Shown here: in pieces, positions 56,298 through 63,777 of the stretch
How positions within the stretch are numbered: position 1 is the first letter of the stretch
Layout of the letters: every line of letters starts with the position of its first letter
Source of the DNA: an uncultured Oscillospiraceae bacterium
GTDB lineage: Bacteria > Bacillota > Clostridia > Oscillospirales > Oscillospiraceae
DNA: 64,000 nucleotides
Assembly (NCBI GenBank): GCA_934589065.1
Contig: CAKTNN010000001.1
Coordinates: 1 to 64,000 of the forward strand
Direction of reading: 5' to 3'
The notes under the pieces: model-generated
The model's input: only the letters and a program-made list of their open reading frames with translations
Databases searched by the model: none
Told to the model about the DNA's origin: nothing
Position numbers and translations under genes: made by a program

Positions 56298-58316
56298 TTA
56301 CTTCTTTTTCTTTCCCGCAGGCAGGTGACGGATTTCTCCCTCTTTCAGCACCACGGCGGAGCGGGCGGGGAGATACAGAGAAATCACGGAGTTGCCCTTT
56401 TTGTCCACGATGGCAGGGTAGGGGGCGGTGCCGATCAGGCCCTGCCCGCCGTACTTGGGGTCATCGGTGTTCAGAACTATCCGGTAGTCTGCAATGTGGG
56501 GCAGGCTGACCTTAACATCCGTAAAGGACTGGGTGGGATTAAAGTTAAAGGCGAACATCAGGCCCTGACGGTAGAAAATCAGCAGCTTCTTTTCGTTGTC
56601 ATGGTACCGCAGGTCGCCGAAGCGCATCCGGAACAAATTGGCGCTCTTGGCAAGGGCAATCATATCCTGGTCAAATTCCCCCAGCCACTGATATTTCAGG
56701 TAGCCGTTGTCCCGCAGGCTCCACTGGCGGCGGCAATAGTGGAAGCTCCAACCGTTGCCCTCCCGGGGAAAATCAATCCATTCGGGGTGACCGAATTCGT
56801 TGCCCATAAAGTTGAGGTAGGCTTCGCCGCCTCCGGCAAGGGTAAAGAGGCGGGCCATTTTGTGCAGAGCAATGGCGCGGTCGATCACCGGGTTGTGGGT
56901 GGCCTTGTCCATATCGGTGTACATGGCGGCGTCTGCCAGGCGGAAAATCAGGGTTTTGTCGCCCACCAGTGCCTGGTCGTGGCTCTCTACGTAGGCAACG
57001 GTGTTCTCTCCCGGGCGGCGCATACACATATTGCACCACATTCCGAAAATATCCCAATCCTCATCCCGCTTGTCCCGCACGGTGCGGATCCACATATCCG
57101 GCAGCCCCATGCCCAGACGGTAATCAAAGCCGATGCCGCCATCGGCAATGGGCAGGCACATACCGGGCATACCGGACATATCCTCGGCAATGGTCACTGC
57201 CATGGGGTTTACCTGGCGGATGAGCTGGTTTGCCAGCTGCAAATAGGTGATGGCCTCTGTATGGGTATTGTAGGAAAAATACTTATCATTGGTATTGAAG
57301 TCCGTGCCCAGGCCGTGGTCATGGTAGAGCATGGAGGTGACGCCGTCAAACCGGAAGCCATCGAAATGGTATTCGGTCATCCAGAATTTCAGGTTGCTCA
57401 GCAGGAAATGGATGACGCCGGTTTTGCCGTAGTCGAAGCACTTGGTATCCCAGGCGGGGTGGTCGCCCTTGCCCCCATCGTGGAAGAACTGCCAGGTGGT
57501 TCCGTCAAACATATTGATGCCCTCGGTGGTGTTCTTTACTGCGTGGGAGTGAACCACATCTAGCAGCACGCACAGCCCCATCTCGTGGGCTTTGTTTACC
57601 AGGTATTTCAGGTCTTCCGGCTTGCCGAACCAGCTGGAGGCGGCATAGAAGTTGGCTACCTGATAGCCGAAGCTGCCGTAGTAGGGGTGCTCCATAATTG
57701 CCATCAGCTGCACGGTATTGTAGCCCGCCCGCTTGATTCTGGGGAGCACCAGGTCAGCAAATTCCCGATATGTGCCCACTTTGCCCTCTTCCTGGGCCAT
57801 GCCCACATGGGCCTCGTAAATGAAAAGGGAATCCTCCCGGCGGAACTGACCGTCTGTCCAGGGGAAGACCTTCCGGTCGTCGGTAACCTCGCAAACCCAT
57901 TCCACGGTGCCCTTCTGCTGCACCACCCGCTGGGCATACAGAGGGATGTGCCAGGTGCGCTGCATGAAGGCATCCACCACGGTTTTCACCTTGCAGCCCT
58001 CCCACAGGGCATCGTCACCTGGCAGATAGAGCTCCCAGTTGCCGTTGCCCACCGGGGTGAGGGGATGAGAGGTGGGATTCCAGTCGTTAAATTCGCCGGT
58101 TAAATACAGCTGATAGGCGCTGGGGGCCCACTCCCGATAGTACCAGCCCCCGGGCACATGGTGAAAGCCAAAGTATTTGTAGGCGTTTGCAAAGTCGCAA
58201 AGGCTCTGCCCATTTGAAAGGATTCTGTTTTGGGTGTCCTGATACAGACGCATCCGCAGATCAATGTCTCCAGCGAAGTCCTTTAATTGGGGATTCAGTT
58301 TCAGAATTCGATACAT
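56298..58316 (-). CDS. glgB: 1,4-alpha-glucan branching enzyme, eukaryotic-type (GH13_8)
   Basis: 672 residues. Moves alpha-1,4 chains to alpha-1,6 branches in glycogen. N-terminal CBM48 domain (FHHVPGGWYYREWAPSAYQLYLTGEFNDWNP), then the GH13 barrel with DGFRFDGVTSMLYHDHGLG (nucleophile Asp), VTIAEDMSGMPGM (acid/base Glu) and YVESHDQ, and a C-terminal beta domain. The VESHDQALVGDKT and FNGTTW... patterns are those of animal and plant branching enzymes rather than the usual bacterial GlgB. ATG 58316 has AGAGGAG upstream. No other glg gene lies in the window. Confidence 0.93.
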   Translation of the reverse strand: MYRILKLNPQLKDFAGDIDLRMRLYQDTQNRILSNGQSLCDFANAYKYFGFHHVPGGWYYREWAPSAYQLYLTGEFNDWNPTSHPLTPVGNGNWELYLPGDDALWEGCKVKTVVDAFMQRTWHIPLYAQRVVQQKGTVEWVCEVTDDRKVFPWTDGQFRREDSLFIYEAHVGMAQEEGKVGTYREFADLVLPRIKRAGYNTVQLMAIMEHPYYGSFGYQVANFYAASSWFGKPEDLKYLVNKAHEMGLCVLLDVVHSHAVKNTTEGINMFDGTTWQFFHDGGKGDHPAWDTKCFDYGKTGVIHFLLSNLKFWMTEYHFDGFRFDGVTSMLYHDHGLGTDFNTNDKYFSYNTHTEAITYLQLANQLIRQVNPMAVTIAEDMSGMPGMCLPIADGGIGFDYRLGMGLPDMWIRTVRDKRDEDWDIFGMWCNMCMRRPGENTVAYVESHDQALVGDKTLIFRLADAAMYTDMDKATHNPVIDRAIALHKMARLFTLAGGGEAYLNFMGNEFGHPEWIDFPREGNGWSFHYCRRQWSLRDNGYLKYQWLGEFDQDMIALAKSANLFRMRFGDLRYHDNEKKLLIFYRQGLMFAFNFNPTQSFTDVKVSLPHIADYRIVLNTDDPKYGGQGLIGTAPYPAIVDKKGNSVISLYLPARSAVVLKEGEIRHLPAGKKKK

Positions 58317-58380
58317 AGCCGTGTCTCCTCTCAAAAGGCCTGGCATTTTTGCATACTACGAGCCTTTTTTATATGTGTCA

Positions 58381-58409
58381 ATTGTAAAATATATACAGCG
58401 CCCTGTCAA
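58381..58409 (-). promoter_or_regulatory. sigma-A promoter of glgB
   Basis: On the minus strand: TTGACA (58404-58409), 17 bases, TACAAT (58381-58386). A second TTGACA lies a few bases further up. Confidence 0.85.
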
Positions 58410-58445
58410 CTGTCAAAAGTATGCCGCTGTACAAAAATACGGGAA

Positions 58446-59075
58446 TTACGCCCCCAGCCGCCCCCAATCCTTGCTTGTCTCCCGGCGGCTCTTTTCCCGG
58501 CAAGCCTCCTGGGTTGCCCAGATACGGATGGTATTCAGGGGATCCTCGCAGGGGATTTCATTGTCGATAATAAAGCGGTTGAGTTTTTCCATCCGCTTTT
58601 CGTAGTCCTTGGGAAACTCCTGCATCAATACCAGAATATCCTGACGGGTCAAAAAGGTATTGGGGTATTTGGCCTGCAGGAAGGTGATGCGGGAGTCACA
58701 CTGCACATTGTCATTTCCGTTTTCATTTTCATAGACATCGTCATTGTTATTCTTGTTTTCATTTTTATTCTCATTCTCAGCTTCTTTTGGTAAGCCGGGG
58801 CCGGCATTTGCTTCCCGGCGGCTCTTGCCGGAGGATAGCCCGCCCTTGCGCCCGGCCTCTGCCCGCTTTAAGCAGGTTTCTTCGTATTTTGCCTTGTCCC
58901 GGTCCAGGTGGCTGCGGATCATATTGAAGCAGATTTTTACGCTGCCCCGGAGCTGAGTAATTTCTCCCGTCATCACATACCGGTAGATGGCCTTGGTCAG
59001 GCGGCCCACCTCTGCGTCCTTCAGCTCCAGAAGGCTGGGGCCGATGTCTGTGTAAAGAATAAAGCTTTTGTCCAT
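58446..59075 (-). CDS. DUF6291-type protein with a low-complexity Glu/Asn linker
   Basis: 209 residues. Residues 1-70 follow a pattern seen in Clostridial DUF6291 and phage replisome-organiser-like proteins: FILYTDIGPSLLELKDAEVGRLTKAIYRYVMTGEITQLRGSVKICFNMIRSHLDRDKAKYEETCLKRAEAGRKGG. Residues about 98-122 are almost wholly E, N, K and D, encoded by a repetitive run of TTTTCAT-like units on the plus strand. The C-terminus is helical and DnaD-like in style. It has a perfect sigma-A promoter and no phage genes around it. Function unknown. Confidence 0.72.
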   Translation of the reverse strand: MDKSFILYTDIGPSLLELKDAEVGRLTKAIYRYVMTGEITQLRGSVKICFNMIRSHLDRDKAKYEETCLKRAEAGRKGGLSSGKSRREANAGPGLPKEAENENKNENKNNNDDVYENENGNDNVQCDSRITFLQAKYPNTFLTRQDILVLMQEFPKDYEKRMEKLNRFIIDNEIPCEDPLNTIRIWATQEACREKSRRETSKDWGRLGA

Positions 59076-59113
59076 AAGTACCTCCTATTACAGCTTGTGC
59101 TGCGTTTTTCTAC

Positions 59114-59142
59114 AGTATAGTCCATTTTAGTGAACCTGTCAA
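59114..59142 (-). promoter_or_regulatory. sigma-A promoter of the DUF6291 gene
   Basis: On the minus strand: TTGACA (59137-59142), 17 bases, TATACT (59114-59119). Confidence 0.88.
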
Positions 59143-59180
59143 AAATGATGGATGAAACTTATCAACATGGCATTCTGTGC

Positions 59181-59209
59181 TTGAATAAAACCACATCCGG
59201 GTGTATAAT
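59181..59209 (+). promoter_or_regulatory. sigma-A promoter of the GT-C-like membrane protein gene
   Basis: TTGAAT (59181-59186), 17 bases, TATAAT (59204-59209). Confidence 0.85.
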
Positions 59210-59235
59210 GATGAAAAAAGAGGGGAGGGAATGCC

Positions 59236-60900
59236 TTGCACAGACAAAAAGAGAACATTGCCTTTGTATCCGTGCTGACGGCGATTGCCCTTGCGCTGTG
59301 TGTGCGCTCGCTTTGCGGCTTCTGCTGGTCGGATGAGAGCTTTTATCTGACCTTTGCCCAGCGGCTATGGAACGGGCAAAAGCTGATTCTGGATGAATGG
59401 CATCCGGTGCAGTTTTACAGCGCGCTGACCTTCCCGATCCTGACGGTCTATCGGTTCTTTTTTGGGACAACGGGGATTTACCTGTTTGCAAGGATTTTTT
59501 ATTTGCTCCTTGCCTATGGGGTGAGCCTGCTGGTGTATTTCACTTTCCGCGCCCAGGCAAAGCCGCTGCCGTCCTTTCTGTGCGCCTGTATGGTGCTGGC
59601 CTATTCCCGGGGAAATATCTGGGGGCTGAGCTACTACAATCTGTTTCTTCTGCTGACGCTTACGGCCTTCTGCCTTTGGGGCAGGGGCAATAAAAAGTGG
59701 CCATTGCTGCTCTGCGGGGTGAGCCTGGGCTTTTCCGTGCTGTGCGTGCCCTATTTTGCCGTTTTTGTATTGGCGGCTATTGCCTTCTGGATGATCAAAA
59801 AAGAAACCAGGGGGAAATCCCTCTGGGTGTTCGCCGGAATCTGCCTGGCAGCGGCCTATTTCCTGATTTTCTTTCTGCCCAAGGATCTGGGGGCAGTGCT
59901 TACGAACCTCCGGTTTATCCTCTCCGACCCGGAGCACGCGGGAGGGCCGATGGAAAATCTGACCCTTGCCATAAAGGATGTAAAATTCCTGTATTACTGG
60001 GAAGCGGGAGCTGTGGCAATCAGCGCTGTCGTGCTGCTGATTGGCTGGAAGTTTCTTCCCAAAAAATGGGGGCTTTTGCCGGGGCTAATTCTGGCATTGG
60101 CAGGCGCTGCCGTTTCCGTCTGGCGTTACCGCTATGGGGAAATCGGATTTGCCGCCTATTCCTTTGCCCTGTTTTGCCTGCCGCCCATGGGGCTTATGTG
60201 GCTGGAAAAGAAACAGGAGCGTTTTTCCGTCGGCTTGCGCCTTACTGGAATCGCTATGGGACTTGCAATGGCACTTAGCTCCAATACAGAGGCAGTTGCC
60301 TTTCTGGTGGGGGTGTTTGTCTACTCCATGGGCGTGATGACGGCCCTTTGGAGAGCGCCGGAAAAGAGCATCCGGCGCTTTGCCCTGGTCTTATCCTGCT
60401 GCCTTGCGGTCATTTCCACGGGAAAGCGTTTTACCGACGTCTTCCGGGATGCGCCTCTTCGCCAGCTGGATACCGTCATGACCCAGGGCCCTGCCGCGGG
60501 AATCCGCACCACCCAGGATCACGCCCGGCAATACACGGAAGTGTTCGGTATGCTGGAAGATTTGGAAAGCCGGTACGGTTCCGATACCCCCATCTTTATC
60601 AGTAAGCTCCTGCCCTGGGGCTACCTGGCAGTGGACAATCCCTGCGGGGCGCCAACGGCCTGGAGAACGGCCCTGGATAGCCTGCGGCTGGAGCAGTATT
60701 ACGAGAGTCATCCCCAGTCCATACCGGAGATCGTGGTGGTATTAAGTCCTGAAATCGGATACTATGATACGGAATTAACTCCCAATGAGAATCGCCTTGA
60801 CGGCTGGCTCTGGGATTATATGGCGGAGGAAGGGTATGCCTGCAGGGAATACTCCTGTGCCCAGGTTTATGTTTCTCCCGCTGCAATAGGAAAGGAGTAG
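59236..60900 (+). CDS. polytopic membrane protein, GT-C glycosyltransferase-like (GT39/ArnT style)
   Basis: 554 residues, about 11 hydrophobic helices up to residue 395, then a ~150-residue outer domain. Early in the sequence, CWSDESFYLTFAQRLWNG (about 30-48) has the acidic pair (Asp-Glu) typical of the first loop of GT-C enzymes such as ArnT and PMT, followed by EWHPVQFYS. It would take a sugar from a polyprenyl phosphate and pass it to a wall or surface acceptor. Start TTG 59236 has GGGAGGG seven bases upstream. Coupled with the GtrB-like gene that follows four bases later. Confidence 0.82.
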   Translation: MHRQKENIAFVSVLTAIALALCVRSLCGFCWSDESFYLTFAQRLWNGQKLILDEWHPVQFYSALTFPILTVYRFFFGTTGIYLFARIFYLLLAYGVSLLVYFTFRAQAKPLPSFLCACMVLAYSRGNIWGLSYYNLFLLLTLTAFCLWGRGNKKWPLLLCGVSLGFSVLCVPYFAVFVLAAIAFWMIKKETRGKSLWVFAGICLAAAYFLIFFLPKDLGAVLTNLRFILSDPEHAGGPMENLTLAIKDVKFLYYWEAGAVAISAVVLLIGWKFLPKKWGLLPGLILALAGAAVSVWRYRYGEIGFAAYSFALFCLPPMGLMWLEKKQERFSVGLRLTGIAMGLAMALSSNTEAVAFLVGVFVYSMGVMTALWRAPEKSIRRFALVLSCCLAVISTGKRFTDVFRDAPLRQLDTVMTQGPAAGIRTTQDHARQYTEVFGMLEDLESRYGSDTPIFISKLLPWGYLAVDNPCGAPTAWRTALDSLRLEQYYESHPQSIPEIVVVLSPEIGYYDTELTPNENRLDGWLWDYMAEEGYACREYSCAQVYVSPAAIGKE

Positions 60901-60904
60901 CGCA

Positions 60905-61870
60905 ATGACCCCAAAACTGTATATTGTCATTCCCTGCTATAACGAAGAAAAGGTACTGCCCATTACGGCCCCCATGTTCCTGAAAAAGATCACCGACCTG
61001 GCCTCTGCCGGAAAGATTGCAGAAGACAGCCGGGTGCTCTTTGTAAACGACGGCTCCAAGGACACCACCTGGGATATCATCCGGGAGCTTGCCAAAAAGG
61101 ATGCCCACTATATTGGAATCTGCCAGAGCCGCAACCGGGGCCACCAGAATGCCGTCCTCGCCGGGCTGATGGAGGCGAAGGACAAGTGCGACATCACCAT
61201 TTCCATCGACTGTGACGGTCAGGACGATATCAACGCCATGGACAAGATGGTGGATGCCTATCTGGATGGCTGCGAGGTGGTTTACGGCGTGCGCAGCAAG
61301 CGGGACACCGATACCTTCTTCAAGCGCTTTACCGCCGAGGGCTTTTACAAGCTGATGAACTGGATGGGGGCGGAGGTCGTATTCAATCACGCGGACTACC
61401 GCCTGATCAGCAGCCGGGTACTCCAGGAATTTGCCAACTTTAAAGAAGTGAATATTTTCCTCCGGGGCATGATCCCCCTGGTGGGCTTTAAGAGCACCAG
61501 CGTATACTACGAGCGGGCGGAGCGGATTGCAGGGGAGAGCCACTACCCCCTGAAAAAGATGCTGGCTCTGGCCTTTGACGGCATTACCAGCCTGTCCGTC
61601 AAGCCCATTCGTATGATCACGGGCTTCGGGTGTGTCGTATCCCTGCTGAGCTTTATCGGCGTGATTTGGGCTCTGGTTCGGCAGATCATGGGGGTCACCG
61701 TCAGCGGCTGGGCATCCACCACCTGCATTATCTGCTTTATGGGCGGCGTGCAGCTGGTGTGTCTGGGCGTGATCGGCGAGTATGTAGGGAAAATCTACAT
61801 GGAAACCAAGCACCGCCCCCGGTATATCATCAGCGAGCGCACCTGGGACGAGGAGAAGGAAGAAAGATAA
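60905..61870 (+). CDS. GtrB/DPM1-like polyprenyl-phosphate glycosyltransferase (GT2)
   Basis: 321 residues. Family 2 catalytic domain: LYIVIPCYNEEKVLP, VNDGSKDTTWDII, SRNRGHQNAVLAGLM, DITISIDCDGQDDI; then two C-terminal membrane helices (MITGFGCVVSLLSFIGVIWAL; TTCIICFMGGVQLVCLGVIGEYVGKIY). Enzymes of this group charge undecaprenyl phosphate with glucose or another sugar on the inner leaflet. The membrane protein upstream is the likely user of the product. AAAGGAG precedes ATG 60905. Confidence 0.9.
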   Translation: MTPKLYIVIPCYNEEKVLPITAPMFLKKITDLASAGKIAEDSRVLFVNDGSKDTTWDIIRELAKKDAHYIGICQSRNRGHQNAVLAGLMEAKDKCDITISIDCDGQDDINAMDKMVDAYLDGCEVVYGVRSKRDTDTFFKRFTAEGFYKLMNWMGAEVVFNHADYRLISSRVLQEFANFKEVNIFLRGMIPLVGFKSTSVYYERAERIAGESHYPLKKMLALAFDGITSLSVKPIRMITGFGCVVSLLSFIGVIWALVRQIMGVTVSGWASTTCIICFMGGVQLVCLGVIGEYVGKIYMETKHRPRYIISERTWDEEKEER

Positions 61871-61923
61871 CAACGTGCAGCGCCCTCCGAATGTTCGGGG
61901 GGCGCTGCACGTTGTAGTGTTTT
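61871..61923 (+). terminator. terminator of the glycosyltransferase operon
   Basis: Stem CAACGTGCAGCGCCC / GGGCGCTGCACGTTG, loop of about 14 bases, then TAGTGTTTT. The repeat copy 5 follows. Confidence 0.75.
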
Positions 61924-61927
61924 ACCC

Positions 61928-62186
61928 TCGTCATTCCGAGGCAGTGACCGATGTCACTACTCCGCGCTAAGAGCCGTCTGCGGCGGCTGCGCTCTGTACA
62001 CGCCTGCGGGCGTAGTGCCGTGGGAATCTTAGCGTAGTACCTGCCATGGTCAGTCTACCGCGAGATTGCCACACCAGCGTGCGCGCTGGTTCGCAATGAC
62101 GAAGGTAGGCGTGCGTGCCGGTTCGGAATGACGCACGCTCTCGTCATTCCGAGGCAGTGACCGATGTCACTGCCGTGGGAATCTTC
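61928..62186 (+). repeat. composite palindromic repeat with nested insert and an adjacent empty unit (copy 5)
   Basis: Unit A starting 61928 is split after GTCACT by a 58-bp insert (61959-62016); a linker and Unit B (62063-62102) follow; then a second, uninterrupted Unit A at 62142-62185. The intact unit next to the split one shows the insertion point directly. The gap 61871-62218 holds no gene. Confidence 0.85.
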
Positions 62187-62218
62187 TCCTATACCGGCTG
62201 CCTCGGTTACTGAGCCCG

Positions 62219-62683
62219 TTATTTCATCATTGCCACCTGGTTATTGAGCACGGCGGCAAAGCACAGCCAGGCGATATAGGGGATTTGCAGCAGCCCCGCT
62301 TTTTTGTCGGTGCGGTAAAAGGAAACGCTCATCAGCACTACCAGCGCCAGAAGTATCAGAAGCCACACCAGGGCAAAGGCATACACCCGGAGATTGAAAA
62401 AGAGCAGGGGCCAGCAGAAGTTCACCGCCAGCTGCACCACCATCAGGTTGAGCCCCCGGGAGCGGGGGATGCCGGGCGCAGTCAGCGTTACCCGGGCAGC
62501 ACCAATGCCCATAAGCAGGTAAAGAACCGTCCAGACGGCTGCAAACACTGCCCCCGGCGGGGAGATGGCAGGCTTGACTCCCGCCTGATAAACGGCAATG
62601 CCATCCTTACTGAGAAATTCTGCCAGCGCTCCCACCGCCTGACAAAGGAGAATCCAAAGTGCATAAACCTTTTTATTTTTCAT
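62219..62683 (-). CDS. tspO: TspO/MBR family tryptophan-rich sensory protein
   Basis: 154 residues with five membrane helices. KPAISPPGAVFAAVWTVLYLLMGIGAARV carries the family SPPxxxFxxVWTxLYxLMG motif; VQLAVNFCWPLLFFNLRVY and LLQIPYIAWLCFAAVLNNQV are also typical. TspO proteins bind porphyrins; in bacteria the role is regulatory or stress-related. Divides two GtrB-like genes. Confidence 0.94.
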   Translation of the reverse strand: MKNKKVYALWILLCQAVGALAEFLSKDGIAVYQAGVKPAISPPGAVFAAVWTVLYLLMGIGAARVTLTAPGIPRSRGLNLMVVQLAVNFCWPLLFFNLRVYAFALVWLLILLALVVLMSVSFYRTDKKAGLLQIPYIAWLCFAAVLNNQVAMMK

Positions 62684-62730
62684 ACCTTCACCTCTCCGTT
62701 CTGGGAATAGGGTATGAAAAGGGGAGAGGT

Positions 62731-63660
62731 TTATTCCTCTCCCACGATCTCTTTTGCAATATAAATGGGGCGATTCTTGCCTTGCTCAAAGCTTCGGCCC
62801 ACATACTCCCCAATGATGCCAATGCAGAACAGCTGAATGCTGGAAAACAGCAGAAGCAGCACAATGATGGTTGCGTAGCCGGGAACGGCAATGCCCCGGG
62901 TGAGCTTTTCCACAATGACGCAGATCAGGTAAATCAGGGCCGCCGCCCCGGTGACGCTGCCGCATATCGTTGCCAGCCGCAATGGCGCGGTGGAAAAGCC
63001 GATAATGCCCTCGATGGCGTAGTTAAAGAGCTTCCAGAAATTCCACTTGGTTTTTCCGTTCATGCGCTGGCAGGCAGTGTAGGGGATAAAATCCGTGGTG
63101 TAGCCCACCCAGGCAAAGATGCCCTTGGAAAACCGGTGATATTCCCCCAGGGAAAGAATGCTGTCCCGCACGCTTTTGCGGAAGGTGCGGAAATCGCTGG
63201 CATCCGGCTGCAAAGGAACCTTGGACAGGCGATTGATGACCTTATAGAAGCTGCGCTTAAAGAAGGACAGCACCTTGCCTTCGGAGCGCCGGTCCTGAAA
63301 GGCTGCCACTACATCCACTTCCGGCTTTTCTTCCAGAATGGCAACCATATCCTTTACGATTTCAGGCCGCTGCTGCAAATCCGCATCGATGATGCAGATA
63401 TAGTCTCCGGTGGCGTGCTCCAGGCCGGCATAAATCCCGGATTCCTTGCCGAAATTCCGGGAAAAGGAGACGATTTTTACCTTGCAGTCCTTTTTTGCGT
63501 AAATTTTTTTCAGATTGTGGAGGGTAGCATCCCGGCTGCCGTCATCAATATAGACGATTTCCAGATCCATTTTCCCCAAGGCGTTTACCGCTGCCTCGTG
63601 GAAGGGAAGCACGTTTTCTCCCTCGTTGTAGCAGGGAACCACCAAAGAAAGTTTTGCCAT
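62731..63660 (-). CDS. second GtrB-like polyprenyl-phosphate glycosyltransferase (GT2)
   Basis: 309 residues. GT2 core: LSLVVPCYNEGENVLPFHEA, DIGSR-type DDGSRDATLHNL, SRNFGKESGIYAGLEHATGDYICIIDADLQQRPEIV, and two C-terminal helices (LICVIVEKLTRGIAVPG; LLLLFSSIQLFCIGIIGEYVGRSFEQGKNRPIYI). FGKESGIYAGL is the GtrB/ArnC signature. ATG 63660 has GGAG nine bases upstream; the ATG at 63675 contributes that ribosome site. Its transcript starts 40 bases from a divergent T-box leader. Confidence 0.93.
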   Translation of the reverse strand: MAKLSLVVPCYNEGENVLPFHEAAVNALGKMDLEIVYIDDGSRDATLHNLKKIYAKKDCKVKIVSFSRNFGKESGIYAGLEHATGDYICIIDADLQQRPEIVKDMVAILEEKPEVDVVAAFQDRRSEGKVLSFFKRSFYKVINRLSKVPLQPDASDFRTFRKSVRDSILSLGEYHRFSKGIFAWVGYTTDFIPYTACQRMNGKTKWNFWKLFNYAIEGIIGFSTAPLRLATICGSVTGAAALIYLICVIVEKLTRGIAVPGYATIIVLLLLFSSIQLFCIGIIGEYVGRSFEQGKNRPIYIAKEIVGEE

Positions 63661-63692
63661 AGCTTTTTGCTCCATTGTGCTTAGTTGGTCTT

Positions 63693-63721
63693 ATTATACC
63701 CGCCGAATGCCTATGCGTCAA
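63693..63721 (-). promoter_or_regulatory. sigma-A promoter of the second GtrB-like gene
   Basis: On the minus strand: TTGACG (63716-63721), 17 bases, TATAAT (63693-63698). Confidence 0.88.
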
Positions 63722-63742
63722 GGGAAAAGACCCATTTTCCCC

Positions 63743-63771
63743 TTGACAAAATATGCGGCATTGAGTAAAAT
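63743..63771 (+). promoter_or_regulatory. sigma-A promoter of the T-box leader
   Basis: TTGACA (63743-63748), 17 bases, TAAAAT (63766-63771). Confidence 0.9.
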
Positions 63772-63777
63772 ACCCCA

